Notes: generated from the letters alone by a model not told the origin. DNA of 64,000 bases from Crocodylus rhombifer (GCA_038503035.1 JAVSML010025537.1:846609-910608), one strand, 5' to 3'; positions 35,708 through 47,384 are shown, numbered from the stretch's first letter. Program-made: numbers and translations.

Positions 35708-36215
35708 GGATCATAGAATGAAGGGCTGGAAGGGACCTTGAAAGATAGTTCCACCTCCCTGCTTTGGGCAGGAATACTGCTGAGATCCAATGATCCCAGC
35801 AAGGTTTCTGTCCAGTCTCCTCCTGAAGACTTCTGTGGTTGGGGACTTCACCATCTCCTTGGGAAGTCTATTCCAGATTCTGGTCACCTTTATTGTAAAG
35901 AAGTTCTTCCTTGCATCCAACCTGAAACCTTCCTGTAACAATTTATGGCCATTGCTCCTTGTCCTCCCCTGGGGTGCCCTAGTGAACAGTTTTCATCCCA
36001 GCTCTTGATATTCACCCCTTACGTGCATTTAGATGGCCACTAAGTCTCCCATCAGGCTTCTCTTCCCCAGGCTGAACATTCCCAGATCCCTTAGTTTTTC
36101 CTCATAAGATTTGTCCTCCAGGCCCTTTACCTTTTTTGTGGGCTTTCTCTGGACCCTCTCAAGATTCTCCATGGCTATTTTGAAGTGTTGTGCCAAGATC
36201 TGGGCCAACAGTATA
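35708..36215 (-). pseudogene. CR1 LINE, ORF2 C-terminal end and 3' end (minus strand)
   Basis: On the minus strand the 3' end lies at 35708 (GGTCCCTTCCAGCC, then TTCATTCTATGATCC). The C-terminal end of ORF2 reads FRLDARKNFFTIKVTRIWNRL at about 35867-35930, followed by LPKEMVKSPTTEVFRRRLD. Upstream blocks (YEEKLRDLG-like and RLMGDLVAI-like text) are frameshifted. The 5' side stops at about 36215 next to an A-rich run. Its subfamily differs from the CR1 at 36425-37113. Confidence 0.85.
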
Positions 36216-36233
36216 AAAAAAAAAAAATTAACC

Positions 36234-37366
36234 CAGAGCTAAGCAGCTGGAGGCAGCAGGACCTAGCAGGATGCACTAGGGCAAGTCCCAGGTCCTTGGG
36301 GCTGCACGTTGTGGGCATGCCTCCCTTAACCCCCATCCCCCACTGCTGCATTCCCCCCATCCTGCTACTGCACTGCACATTCCTGCATGGGCACTCCAGC
36401 CCCTCCTTTCCCTCAACAGAGCACGGAGGCAGAAAGGGATCTTGGAGTCATTATTGACTGCAAGATGAACATGGGCCAACAATGCGAGGTTTCGATTGGC
36501 AGGGCTAACTGCGCCTTGTCATGCATCCACAGGTGCATCTCAAGTAGAACCAAGGAGGTGATCCTCCCCCTCTATGCGACGCTGGTCAGGCCACAGCTAG
36601 AGTACTGTGTCTAGTTCTGTGCGCCCCATTTCAGGAGGGATGTGGACAACACTGAAAGGGTCCAGAGGAGGGCCACACGCATGATCCAGGGACTACAGGG
36701 CAGACCCTACATGGAAAGACTGCGGGACCTAAACCTGTTCAGCCTTCACAAGAGAAGGCTGAGGGGGGACCTGGTGACTGTCTATAAACTCACTGGGGGA
36801 ACCAGAAGGGTTTAGGGGAGATGCTGTTTCCCCTAGCGCCCCCTGGCATGACAAGGAACAATGGACACAAGTTATTAGAGAGTAGATTTAGATTGGACAT
36901 CCGCAAGAACTACTTCACAGTTAGGGTGGCTAGGAGCTGGAACCAACTTCCTAGGGAAGTGGTGCTGGCTCCTACCCTGGGGATCTTTAAGAAGAGGTTT
37001 GATGACTACCTGGCTGGACTCATTTGAGTCCAGTCTTTTTCTCCCGCCCAGGCGGGGGTCGGGCTTGAAGATCTACGGGGTCCCTTCGGACTCTACTTCT
37101 ATGATTCTATGAACAGCACCATGCCTGTGCTACACTGTGCTCATAGTTCCAGGCTCACCCTCAGCTTTCCAGGCCATGCCATGCAATGCAGTACTGCCCA
37201 TCTCTCAGGCAGCAAAAGGTGGAGGAGGGACGGGAAGCCCAGAGACTTTAGCTGCTCTTGCAGTCAGAGTGATGGGGGAAATGACGGCTGAGCAGGAGAT
37301 CAGAGTTTGTAACCTAATTCCTCATGGGCCATATACAGTCGATGAGCTACCAGTTTGACAGCTCTG
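36234..37366. mobile_element. hAT-type MITE hosting a CR1 insertion
   Basis: The left end starts CAGAGCT at 36234. The right end reads GGGCCATATACAGTC, then CAGTTTGACAGCTCTG up to 37366. The flanking octamers aattaacc (36226-36233) and gtttaacc (37367-37374) share their last six bases, fitting an 8-bp hAT duplication. Removing the CR1 at 36425-37113 leaves an element of roughly 440 bp with no coding capacity. The left terminus is eroded, so the exact family is not named. Confidence 0.6.
36425..37113 (+). pseudogene. CR1 LINE, ORF2 C-terminal end and 3' end (+ strand), young copy
   Basis: The + strand reads EAERDLGVIIDCKMNMGQQC (from about 36423), then ISSRTKEVILPLYATLVRPQ and LEYCV. A stop codon TAG at 36612-36614 replaces the expected Gln. 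The text continues RLDIRKNYFTVRVARSWNQL (about 36884-36943) and FKKRFDDYLAGL to 37024. The 3' UTR has the palindrome ctggactcatttgagtccag (37014-37033), and the tail ends TCTATGATTCTATGAA at 37097-37112. It matches the CR1 at 27712-28400 nearly base for base in opposite orientation. It also keeps CpG sites that the other copy has as TG or CA, so it appears the younger or less methylation-decayed copy. Confidence 0.9.
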
Positions 37367-37469
37367 GTTTAACCTATGTTAAAATTAGTAAACATGGAAA
37401 TTATACAAACTTCCTAGGCTGTACTACTTCTGTGCTTAACTTCCCTTGTAACAAAACATTTCTTTTTAA

Positions 37470-38290
37470 TCTAATATAACCTCCCTTCACGTCTGCTGCC
37501 ACTTGTCCTGTTTCCAGTGGCCATAGAAAATCCATCACCAGCTTCCTTATAACTACCTTTCTTATATTTTAAGACTATTACTGATTTCCCTCCTAGTTCA
37601 TTCTTCTCTAGCTCAAGTAATCTCAGTTTTCCAGCCTTTCCTTATTTGTCATTTTCAACACTTTTTGTCACATTTGCTGCTCTCTGATCTCACTTTGTTT
37701 TTTTTATACCTCTCTGTGTGTGATAACCAAAATTGGCCTCACTAGTGCTGAACAGAAGTCTCACTTCCCATGGCTTAAGCACAACACTCCTGTTGATACA
37801 CTGTTGATTCCATATTCAGTTGGCAATTCCTTGCAACTACAAGGTCCTTTTCTGAGGTACTGAAGCTCGGCCAAGCATACAGTAGTTCATTTTATTTATG
37901 CCTTTGCACATGTCGTTATTGCATTTTGGCCTGTTTATTTTGGACCACTTTTCCAGTTTATCCCAGTCATTTTGAATCCCAGTCCTATCCTATAACGTGT
38001 TTACTATCCCATCCAAGCTTGGTGTTTATCTGCAAATTTACTAAGTGTGCACTCAAGTCTATCTTTCAAATTGCTAAAGAAGATAATGAACATTACCAGA
38101 TATAAACAGACCTGTAGTGAACTCCATTTAATATCTCCTCATAGTAAGCTGCTGCTAACTGTTCTTTGAGCATGATTATCCAACCAGATATGCCCATACA
38201 GTAGTTTCATTTAAACTGTTCAGATTAGACAGTGTCCTTGGATCCTGTGCAAAAAGCCTTGCTGCAGCTGAGATGTATTACATCCTCATA
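37470..38290 (-). pseudogene. Old CR1-type LINE reverse transcriptase remnant (minus strand)
   Basis: The minus strand carries CR1 ORF2 words in the usual order but heavily decayed. The catalytic box region at about 38021-38040 reads aaatttgcagataaacacca, i.e. FAD followed by a frame-disturbing insertion where intact copies have FADDTK. Downstream text (complement of 37500-37900) matches the ORF2 C-terminal half. It is much more diverged than the copies at 36425 and 27712, so it is an older subfamily. Confidence 0.65.
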
Positions 38291-39994
38291 CGTAAGACAC
38301 ATTCATTTAATATTTACAGTCTAGATGAAATTGTCTTTTTAGATGAGTGTTTTGAACATGCCGTCATCCTGTGCCCGTCCTGAAGACGCAAAGAATTTTG
38401 TGTACATGGAAATATAGGTTGACACCTAGTTAAGTTGTGAGAAACCATGTAATTCGAAGGAAAGAATGCATTGTTTGGTGTTTGGCAGAGTTGAGATTAA
38501 AATTCAGATCTTTCATTTACCTGTCTTGCTCCTCTGTCCAAGTTTGTTTGTATAGTTTTGAGAATTTTCACCCTAATTGAACAATTCATACATATAATGT
38601 TTCACATTTTTTTTTAGTTTCTTTTGGTATTCATTAAAAAGTAGATTTTTTTTTTATAAACAAGAAGTAAGTATCACTGTAAATGTGTTTTCAAACCATT
38701 TCTTTGTACAACGTTTCAGAAAAAGGTGATATAGATCAGCTCTTCCTCTGATTGCTGTTGGGATTACCTAACATTGCTGTAGCAATTGTAGCTAATACTT
38801 CCGTGAGTAAGAAATGTTAAGGGAAATATAAAAATATGTGTGTATTTTTTCTTTTAGTGATTCAGCACTTTGGATTAAGTTGACAGGTTAGATCCCTGAA
38901 GTGTATTCAAGTTTGAAAGCCAATATGCTTTCTTATGTATGTTGTATAGAACTATTTTTGCTTGGCTTGATTGGACTATCCCAGTTTATGGCTATTCAGA
39001 GTGCAGTGAGGAGCATGTGCTGTTTCATAGAATCCAGAAAAAATTATATGAAATAGCAGTGATTTCAGTATTATATCTGTACACTGTTCAAAAATGAAGA
39101 GAATTTTTTTGTTGTAATTTTTTTGATGCCTGCTAAAATGCAGTACTGTTCAGTCCCTTAGAACAGTAGTCTATAGAAGTATCAAAGGACGATATCCCAC
39201 TGATATCACAGCAAGATAGTATAGAAGTTATGCATCTGTAGATGAATTATGGCTTACATGAGCAACTGCAAGACAGGTTGTGAAGTCTGCAGGTAGACTT
39301 CAATAAACAGTAAGTTGACTTTAATGCATATACTATCTTTATTTTAAAGCCACAGTTCAAACAGTGAAGTGTAAGATGTCAATTCTAGATTGACACTTTT
39401 GGTATTTTTCTTTCNNNNNNNNNNCAATATTGTATGGCTGTTTGGCACAATTAAAAAATAAACCCCCATTAAACTCCTTAACTTAAATATTGTGTAAACT
39501 CTTATGATCTGGCTGTAGCAGAAATTGTCCAGAGATTTTGAGTAACTTTATAGGCATACAGACTGAAAATGCCTTTTTAAAAAATAAGGTAGAAAGAAGA
39601 ACAAAGAAGTTTAGATATATTAAACTTCACAATTTAGTTCTACTAATGGCTTTCATTAATTATTCAGGTTACATAATCCTTGAAGAAATATGCAGCTAAA
39701 ACATCTTAAAAATCTGGAAAATGCATCAAAACTGTGACATCATATATAGAGTGGTTTTTAAAATGTGCCTTTATCATTTTAAGTTATTGTGTAGTAGTTG
39801 TTTCTGGAGAATATATGTGTATGTATGTATATATGTATATGTATATTCAAAAGTATGCATATTAGCATAGCTGGCACATTATCTTTAACCCATAAGTAGT
39901 GTGTGAATGTGGCCTATGTGTTTGCTGCTGTATGTAACAAAGAACATGTTTTGAAAAATTATGTTTAAATTATTATTCTTTATTTTAATTTTAG
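38291..39994. other. Intron sequence before the second TDRD3 exon
   Basis: AT-rich intron DNA with a TATG/TGTA microsatellite at about 39810-39846. It ends in the acceptor tattttaattttag (39981-39994). No other feature supported. Confidence 0.55.
39415..39424. other. Assembly gap (10 N)
   Basis: Ten N within intron sequence between two TDRD3 exons. True length unknown. Confidence 0.98.
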
Positions 39995-40060
39995 ACAGAT
40001 TTAAGAACCATTGGCAAGAAATTCCTCCCCAGTGACATCAATGGTGGAAAAGTGGAAAAG
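39995..40060 (+). CDS. TDRD3: TDRD3 coding exon, OB-fold region (22 codons)
   Basis: A 66-nt exon lies between the acceptor taattttag and the donor gtaatc. It starts and ends in phase 0 and reads TDLRTIGKKFLPSDINGGKV, then EK. The TDLRTIGKKFLP motif is strongly conserved in TDRD3. The only obvious change from the human sequence I recall is Ser to Gly before GKV. It encodes the segment joining the N-terminal helices to the first strands of the OB-fold. The RMI1 protein has a comparable DUF1767-OB arrangement, but the exact wording here is TDRD3. Because the exon is a multiple of three, its skipping would keep the frame, unlike the exon before it. Confidence 0.95.
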
Positions 40061-43000
40061 GTAATCAAGAAATGAGCTACAAACCTTCTCTCCTTAATTT
40101 TTTCTGATTTCTATGTTACTTGAGTTATTTCTGGTTATTTGAGTTACTCATACCCATACAAAGCACTATTTATTTTTCTTAGCAGGAGACCTTAACAAAG
40201 TTTGAAAATGTTAAGAGTAAGCCACTTATGTTTTTGGTTAAACCCAGTCTTTTCACTCGATTCAATAAAAGGAAATTTGGGTTTCTGGGTGCTTGATGTT
40301 TTGTATTTGCAGTATTTTGTAGTTCAAATTATATTCTTTCTTTCTGACTTTTGACAAGCAGTTGTTGATGAGAAAGTTTACAGAGGTTTTTCATCAACAC
40401 TTATTTGCTGAAATAGATCCATCAGTTTCTTTAATCAAAGGCTTTCAGAGCATAAAGACAATAAGCTTATATTGCATAAAGACAATAAGTTGTTTTTACC
40501 CTGGATAGTTATCCACACAAACATTCTCACATGTTTTCAGTCCCCCTGCTTTCAGTTGAAGACTTTATCTCAGCAATACCTGATGTGCCACTAAGATATA
40601 CTTCAGCCTGGGGATGGAGGGGAGGGGACGGCACATTTGTTGTCCTCTTCCATTTATCTCAACTGCCTGGCGAATTGCTGCCTGAATTTGCTTGGGTATC
40701 CATTTTCAGTGTTTTTTCCCTTTCTTTTATGTTAATTTTTTTTCCTTAAAAGAGGGGCTTGCTTTTACAAACTTCTCCCCTCTTTGGAGTTTTGTGACAG
40801 ATCCATCACTAATCTTTTTACCCTGTGTCAAGAGGAACTGCCATCTTGAATCCTCTTTATAGGCTTCATGTGTATTGCCTCCCCTTTTTCATTTTGTTTT
40901 CTTTGAGATACTCTTCAGCCTTTTCTTCTGATGAGATATTTTCCTTAAGTTGCCAGGCCTGAGGAACCACACCTTTTCGTGACAGATTGTTTCCTACATC
41001 AGAATCTTGCTCCAGCTGCATCTGCTGTCTAAACGAGTTTCATATTCTTGCAAAATGAGGTATTTGTTGCTCATTTAAAGTAAGAACAAGGAAGGAGCAA
41101 GAGAGAGAACTCCATGGCTGCAACCAGATGAGTGCAGCCATGGTGCCACATGTTCAGCGTTCTGTGCTTCAAGGGAGCAGCTTGGGGTTTTTTTTTGACC
41201 CTGGATATCCAGGGGTCCAAAAAACCTGCCAGAAAAAAAGTGGAGTGGAGCATGTGGTGGCAGCCTGCACCACCCAAAGCCAGAGCCTGGCTGGGTGGAG
41301 CCATGCTCTTTTTGGCCAGGCTCCGTGTGGCAGGATCACCACTGCTGCATCCTTGGAAGCTCCCAGGACCTCAGGTAAGGCTGCTGGGGCCACTCCAGTG
41401 CTGGCCCCAGCCTCTCCTACTCCACCTGGTGTAATTTGCTGCACATCAAAGCGTGTGTGGCACAGGTGTTCCTCGGGGACAACTAGTGGTGGTAGAAAGT
41501 GCACTGCCACTGGTTGTCTCTGAGGAACCAAAAGGTCCATGTGCGACCGGAGACAGCTTGTATATTTCCTTTGGACAAGTCTTTGGGTTCCATTGTGGCT
41601 AGGCGCAAGCCCCTCTGCCTTGTAGCACTGCTTACATGGAACCACCTCTTCCCAGGATACTACTTTCGTTCTAGCACTGCAGTGCTCTGCACCCTCGCAT
41701 CATTTTAGGTCAGTTGAATTCAATCTTTTTGGTGCTGCAGGCCTGATGAGTGGTGTAGGCCCTCTATCTTACCCTTTGCTGGCCCCCAGAGTTATAAGTT
41801 TTTGCAACTTTTTCCTCCTATACTATTGCCAAGCTTTCATATATGGCTATGACACAGGTTCCTGCTGATCACCCCTTCACAGTCACTATCCTCCAGGTAC
41901 TTAGTTACACACATTCTTTCTACTTTTTTATTGCTAAGTAGGTTATCTAAGTTAGGTCAACCCAAGCTGCCACATGTTTGCCCTGCATTCAGTTAGTTGC
42001 ATTGATTATGTCAAGGCCTAAAAAGGCATTACTAGTGCATTAAACTGTAATTTTTTGTGGCTAGAGAACAGTCCACCAGGACCAAAGCCACTTGTTACTG
42101 CTGTGTGTGGTGTAAATATAATGGACATTTGCACAATAGAGTTTGGCTCACTTCTAGCACACACTGTGTGATTATAGAGACTTTAAGCAATGCTGTTGCT
42201 TTTGGCAGAGCAGTATTTCTATTACTTTTTCTGTGAAGGACTCAGAAACCCATCTATAGGTCTAGTGGATACTGGAGGAAAGTAATGTAATAGGAATAAT
42301 ACAAGTTATTTGAGATCCGTTGTCCACAAACATATTTAACACACCTTACCCTTGCAGTTGGGTACAAACGCAACTGCATGAAACTGCAGCTGAGAGATAG
42401 CAGAGGAGTGGAATGCATTTTTTGTTTCTATTTCCTTGGTATGGGGTGGGGGAGGAGGGATTGAAAGTGGAGTGGAGATGTGATATGTAATAGTGCTGAG
42501 GTAAGTAGACCTTAGGTTGAAGACTTATATGTGTTAGAATGTGTGTAAACAATGTTTCTACATCTCCAGTTACTGGTAACTAACTTTTATAAAGGACTAT
42601 ATCTGTCATGTGACTGAAACCTTGAATAATGTAGTTCTGATGTTAAGGAAAGAAATAATGTTTCTATCCACATATATTCTGTGGATGCCTTCTTCTCCTA
42701 CTTCTCCATCTCCTCCTCCTCTTCTGCTGTTTCTTCTCTCTTTTCTTGCTCTTTTTTGATGTGTAGCTCTGTTTGTTTAATTTTTATGAATCGGAGAGGG
42801 TAAATCTGTTCATCTCTTTCAGTGCCTTACCCTCAAAGAAAACATGTGCCAACTTTTTTTTTTGATTCTCATGACCTATTTCAAACATTGAGGTTAAGCT
42901 CAAACAGACTTATTCTTACCACAGAACTTTCAAGGCTGTTCTATATCATCCATAAAAATCCAGAAGAATTAGCCATGGATTTAGTCAACTTGGTCTCCAC

Positions 43001-43646
43001 TCAGTCTTTTTCTTGGTACTGCAATTGCAGGATAGATTGGAAAACATGAACAGGTTGTCATGTGCAAGATGGTCATATGTGCTCCCACAACTATTGTACA
43101 AAACAAAAGCCTTTCTGTTTGGAGATACCATTGTGAAAAGTGCTTTGGAATAGGTGAAAGGGAGTAATTGCTAACCGTATGCAGAAAGAAATTGTGAAAT
43201 TTCTCTTTCACCTCCCAAAATTGAGGGCCCTGAAGTAGTGAACTGTGACTTAATTTCTAGAGAGAGAATCTGCACTCTTAGTTTACTTTTCAGAGATCTT
43301 CTAAATGTATTGTTGCAATCAGGTCATGATCTAATTTTTTTCTTACTACATTGTGGTTCTGGGTTTTTTGAGAGATGTGATGAATATTATATATTGTGGA
43401 TTCTTCAGCAAGAAATGATGTAACAGTATACCAGTAGGATCTCTCAGGAAGATTATTTGTTCATGTATATTGAAGATTCACAGAACATTCAAGAGGTTAA
43501 TGAACTTTTATAATTGTTCTCATCAACCTAGTGTTTTGTTTTCATTCTCTTATTTGTTTTTGCTTTTTTGGTATTATTCATTTTTTCCTATTAATGTTTC
43601 TCTCTAATGCTTTGTTAATTTGATCTGCTCAGTATAGGGCTTAGAG
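40061..43646. other. Intron sequence with an unclassified GC-rich block
   Basis: The first kilobase is AT-rich; a 16-nt direct repeat (gcataaagacaataag) occurs at about 40450 and 40474. The block 41090-41710 is abruptly GC-rich with open frames in both directions and no family match, so probably an old repeat. At 41709-41760 the text GGTCAGTTGAATTCAATC, then GGTGCTGCAGGCC looks like a hAT terminus. A pyrimidine-rich tract lies at 42690-42757. No gene supported. Confidence 0.4.
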
Positions 43647-44167
43647 CAGGGATGGGCAAAATGGTGAATCTGGATGGACTCCATTTCCCAGCAGCCCCTG
43701 CCTGCATCATTCCAGCAGGTCTCCATGGAGACCCCAGGAGTGGCAGGGCCATGACAGCATGATGCCAGGGTCTTGATGGAGGCTGGCCTGAGCAACATGC
43801 CAGGAGGGCATGCAGCTAGGCGGGGAAGTACTCTGGGCTGTGTTCTGGATTTTGTAGTGGTGACAGCGTGGGCTTTAGCCAGGGCAGAGCCACGATCAGC
43901 TTGCACGCTCCTGGGGCAGCAGATCGTGGCTCTGGTCTGGCTCTGGTCTATGCTCATTGCAGTTATATCCCAGCCTGGCCCTGGCAGCCACATGCCCTGC
44001 CAGAACTGCTCAGGGTGATTTCCATAGAGATGCTGGCCACATGCTGTCACGGCTGTGCTGCTCCTGGGATCTCCACAGAGACTGACTGGAGTGATGTGGG
44101 CAGGTGCTGTGAAATGGAGTCTGCTGTGGGCCCAAATTGGCCCACAAGCCATGCTTTGCCCGCCCTG
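43647..44167. mobile_element. hAT-type foldback MITE with 8-bp duplication
   Basis: The ends are CAGGGATGGGCAAAATG and TTTGCCCGCCCTG. The flanks gcttagag (43639-43646) and gcttggag (44168-44175) match at 7 of 8 positions, a hAT-type target duplication. Long subterminal arms mirror each other: GACTCCATTTC near 43677, and GGTCTCCATGGAGACC then CCAGGAGTGGCAGGGCC and ATGACAGCATG at about 43719-43763. They are answered by the complement at about 44030-44125. So nearly the whole element can fold back on itself. No transposase is encoded; open frames on both strands are compositional. Confidence 0.85.
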
Positions 44168-45379
44168 GCTTGGAGGAAGGAGGAGCAATTTAGTAAACTT
44201 CATTTTGCTGCAAGTAAACTGATAAGGGAGATCTGGGGTGAGTAGCAGTAGTGAATTTGGAAATTGGGAGCAACATCAGGTGTCACAATGAGACTTTGTT
44301 TCTGAAATCTGATGCATCCTTATTGGTCAGAGATCATAAGGAGACCTCAGTTTGCCACAAATGTATTATTAGGTAATGCATTCCTTAAATTTGATATTAA
44401 AATTAGTAACAATTATCTTTTGGAGTCTAAATATTAGGATTTTTTTTAATGATAACCTCTTTGTTCCTGTGGAATGGAGGGGGGGAACACCCTCCTTCCC
44501 CCCCCCCCCCCCCCCCCAAAAAAAAAAAAAAAAAAGCCAGACGAGCACTGTGCCCGAATGACTAGTATTTTTCTTTTGTTCCCTTTTGTGGAGTCAAATA
44601 CCAAACCGTTTGAATTTTGATTTTTATTGTTTTTAAAGAAAACATTTTGTAAATTGCTTAACAATATAATTTTCTTTAAGAATTCGTACTTTTCTGTTAA
44701 AAAAACGTAAAGTACACAGAGGGCTAGAGGTGAGGAAATACATGATTACAAACAAACCTTGTTCTGAGAATTTTGACTTAATTGATTGTGATGACTAAGA
44801 AAACATTAGTTTTTGTTGAAATACAAATGCGATTGGATATCTGACAGCTAAGGAAACCAAATATACAGTATTCTCCCCAGTGAAATTGCTTTTATAGGTG
44901 TCTAAGATGTAAGGGTTACATGCTGTGCCTTGTAATCATGGCACTGTTCAACTCAGTTTAATGTTTAAGGGATGCATATGTGTTGGCTGACAGAAAACAT
45001 TCCTAATGTCAGTTCATTTCTTGTCCTTCAATTTATAGTATTAGAACTATTTTTTTGTTTAATTGTCAAAATCAATTTGAATTATTTAACTCAGGGTTTA
45101 ATTTTTTTTATTTTTTTTTAAGTAGTAAGCATGAGTTTAGTGCATGTGTGAGGTGGTTGGATTCATAACAGGTAATTACAAATAGATGGCAAATACTGCA
45201 TTTCTTTTACTAACACTATCACATTTATACAAATATCTAGGGAAAAAGAATCCTTAAGAGAGGAAGGCCTGCACATGTAGCCTTTATGCTACAAGATGGT
45301 GCTCTTTAGATTTGGTTTTGGTAAGTAGTAGGATATAATAGAAGGACATAGAAAATAATTTAGGATGGCATGATCATGA
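44168..45379. other. Intron sequence with a poly-C/poly-A junction
   Basis: A C20 tract at 44498-44517 is followed without a break by an A18 tract at 44518-44535. The rest is AT-rich without recognisable features. Confidence 0.6.
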
Positions 45380-47040
45380 GTTGATTCAGTTTGAATTAAA
45401 TGGAGGGGTAAACAGAAACAGATCTGTAATTAAAATTACAGTAGGGAACACTTAAAACTGTAGGAGCTAGTTAATGAAGTCGGGCAGAATGAGTTTAGAG
45501 ATTTGACTGAAGAGAAAGCTTACAATTTAAGTTATGTGCAGAACTATATGGAACTTGTATCTCCCAAGCAAGGAGAGAAACTGATAAGGATAAACTTCAA
45601 ACTGAACTAGATGAATAAGTACTTAAAAATGATACTAGGAATAAGCAGAGAGCCTACAATGAATGGAACAAAATGGACTGGCCAGAAAAGATAGCTGTTT
45701 CATAAGTATATTGTGAGAATTGCCAGAAGTCAAGCTAAGTTAGTTATTATAAACAGTATTCAAACATACAAAACTGTTCTCCAGTCCTATAAATAGATAA
45801 CAAAACAAGCAGTGGAGCCAGTATGCAATGCAGATGGCATAGGGATTAAAGATAATCTAGGCTTCATCTAAAAGCTAAGTAAATAGTTTTCCTGAGTTGT
45901 CAGTATAAGGCAGTGATATTGAACATGGGAGCAAAGGCATAGAGACTAAAGAGAAGTGAAAACGTCTACATTTGAGATGAAAGCAAATGTCAGGATCTTA
46001 GTACTGTCAAGTTAAGAGGACCAGCTAATCCTTATATCAGAATTCTGAAAGAACTGCCGTAGGAAATTTAAAGTTAAGTAGCAACACTTTTTTAATAAAT
46101 GTATAAAGTTGAGGATGGTACCATAAGACTGAAAAATAGCAGATGTTGTTGTACCTATATTTAAGGAGTGGAGGAAAAAGTGATCTGGGTGAATACAGGC
46201 TCAGTGATTTCATCTCGAAAGCATGCAAAACTTTAGAACAAAATTTTGCAAAGGCAGGCTGTGGTGGGCTAAATAATGTCTTTTCACGATTACTGTTTTT
46301 TTCTTCTTTTTAGACAAAGGAAATTTAGTAGATTCTATCCCTCAGACTTCAATAAAGCATTGATATCATGTAATGTGAGAATTATAAACTAATCTGGGGA
46401 AGATAGCATTTAATAGAAAAATTGTAAGAGAATCCATAAAGGGGATGTGACAGTGGGTTGTACTGAAAGGGAAAATATTGCGCTATAAATGAAAAAGGCA
46501 AATTTGAATTGTAAATTTCCAGTAAAGATAGAGAACTATTAATGCCAAGTGATGGAGTGTGGATAGGATTTTATCTGGAATTCTGGGTACATGTTTAAGA
46601 CAGATGAATCCAGATATTTACAGGTGCAGAGAAGGGTGAATAGGTGAATGAAGAATTTATCTCACTGGGCTTGGCTTAGCGTAGAAAACCAGAAGCTGAG
46701 TGGAAATATGACAATGCTCTGTAAATATATTGGAGATGAGCAGTATACAGCAGTGAAGGAAGAGAACTATTTTAAGCTAAAGAACAATACACATAAATGT
46801 GTCTGAACTTGCCAGGAATAACTCTAATCTGGAAATTAGAAGAAACTTTCTTATCATCAGAGGCATGACATTCTGAAACAGCCTTTCAAGAGGAGTTTAA
46901 TCAAAGGACTTGTGAGATGAAGCTTGGTTAGATTTATGAAAGGAACTACATAGCATGGTTGCCTGATTATAATGGGAGACTGGACTCAATGATCCAGGAG
47001 GCCACTTACAGTTCTATGTGCCTAGAAAGGCTTGATCCAA
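45380..47040 (+). pseudogene. Ancient CR1/L3-type LINE remnant (+ strand)
   Basis: The whole block keeps the order of a CR1-type ORF2 although it is full of stops. An endonuclease-to-RT linker-like part comes first (45400-46000). KIADVVVPIFKEW at 46133-46171 is the equivalent of WKxANVVPIFKKG. A degraded 'DFSKAFDT'-like region follows at about 46310-46380 (text ctcagacttcaataaagcattgat). C-terminal text at 46620-46920 includes GTGCAGAGAAGGGTGAATAGG and ATTAGAAGAAACTTTCTTAT. The 3' end near 46990-47020 reads ATGATCCAGGAGGCCAC. It is more diverged than any other CR1 here, so I call it an old CR1 or L3 lineage copy. A second short 3' end follows at about 47100-47170. Confidence 0.65.
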
Positions 47041-47384
47041 AGAACATTTTTTATGTCAGTTTTTAGATACCTAAAAATACTTCATTCATTTTGATGGATA
47101 GTTTTCTGGCATGAGGAGGACTAGATGATCTTGAATTCCCTGTGTTATCTTATGATTCTTTTGTTCTATGTTGTGGGAGAGATTAAAAAAAGGGAAGAAT
47201 CCAGACAGAGGGAGGGGAGAGTGGATTATGCAGATTGACATTTACTGTTATCTGAAATAGGACCTCTTTGTTGGGTGGGTCAAGAGGAACCAGAGAAACT
47301 GACTCTTACTTGCATGTTGACAGGGGACAATTAGAATTTCTGTAACTTCGAGAATTTGAACATAGTTAAGTAGAGTTGCCAGGG

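Noticed and set aside
36185..36482. Open frames on both strands near 36.2-36.5 kb
   Set aside because: They span the left part of a hAT element and the start of a CR1 copy.
41071..41708. Opposed open frames of 100-158 codons, possible single-exon gene
   Set aside because: No conserved motif, no codon or splice context, and an abrupt GC shift typical of an old insertion. I keep it as unclassified.
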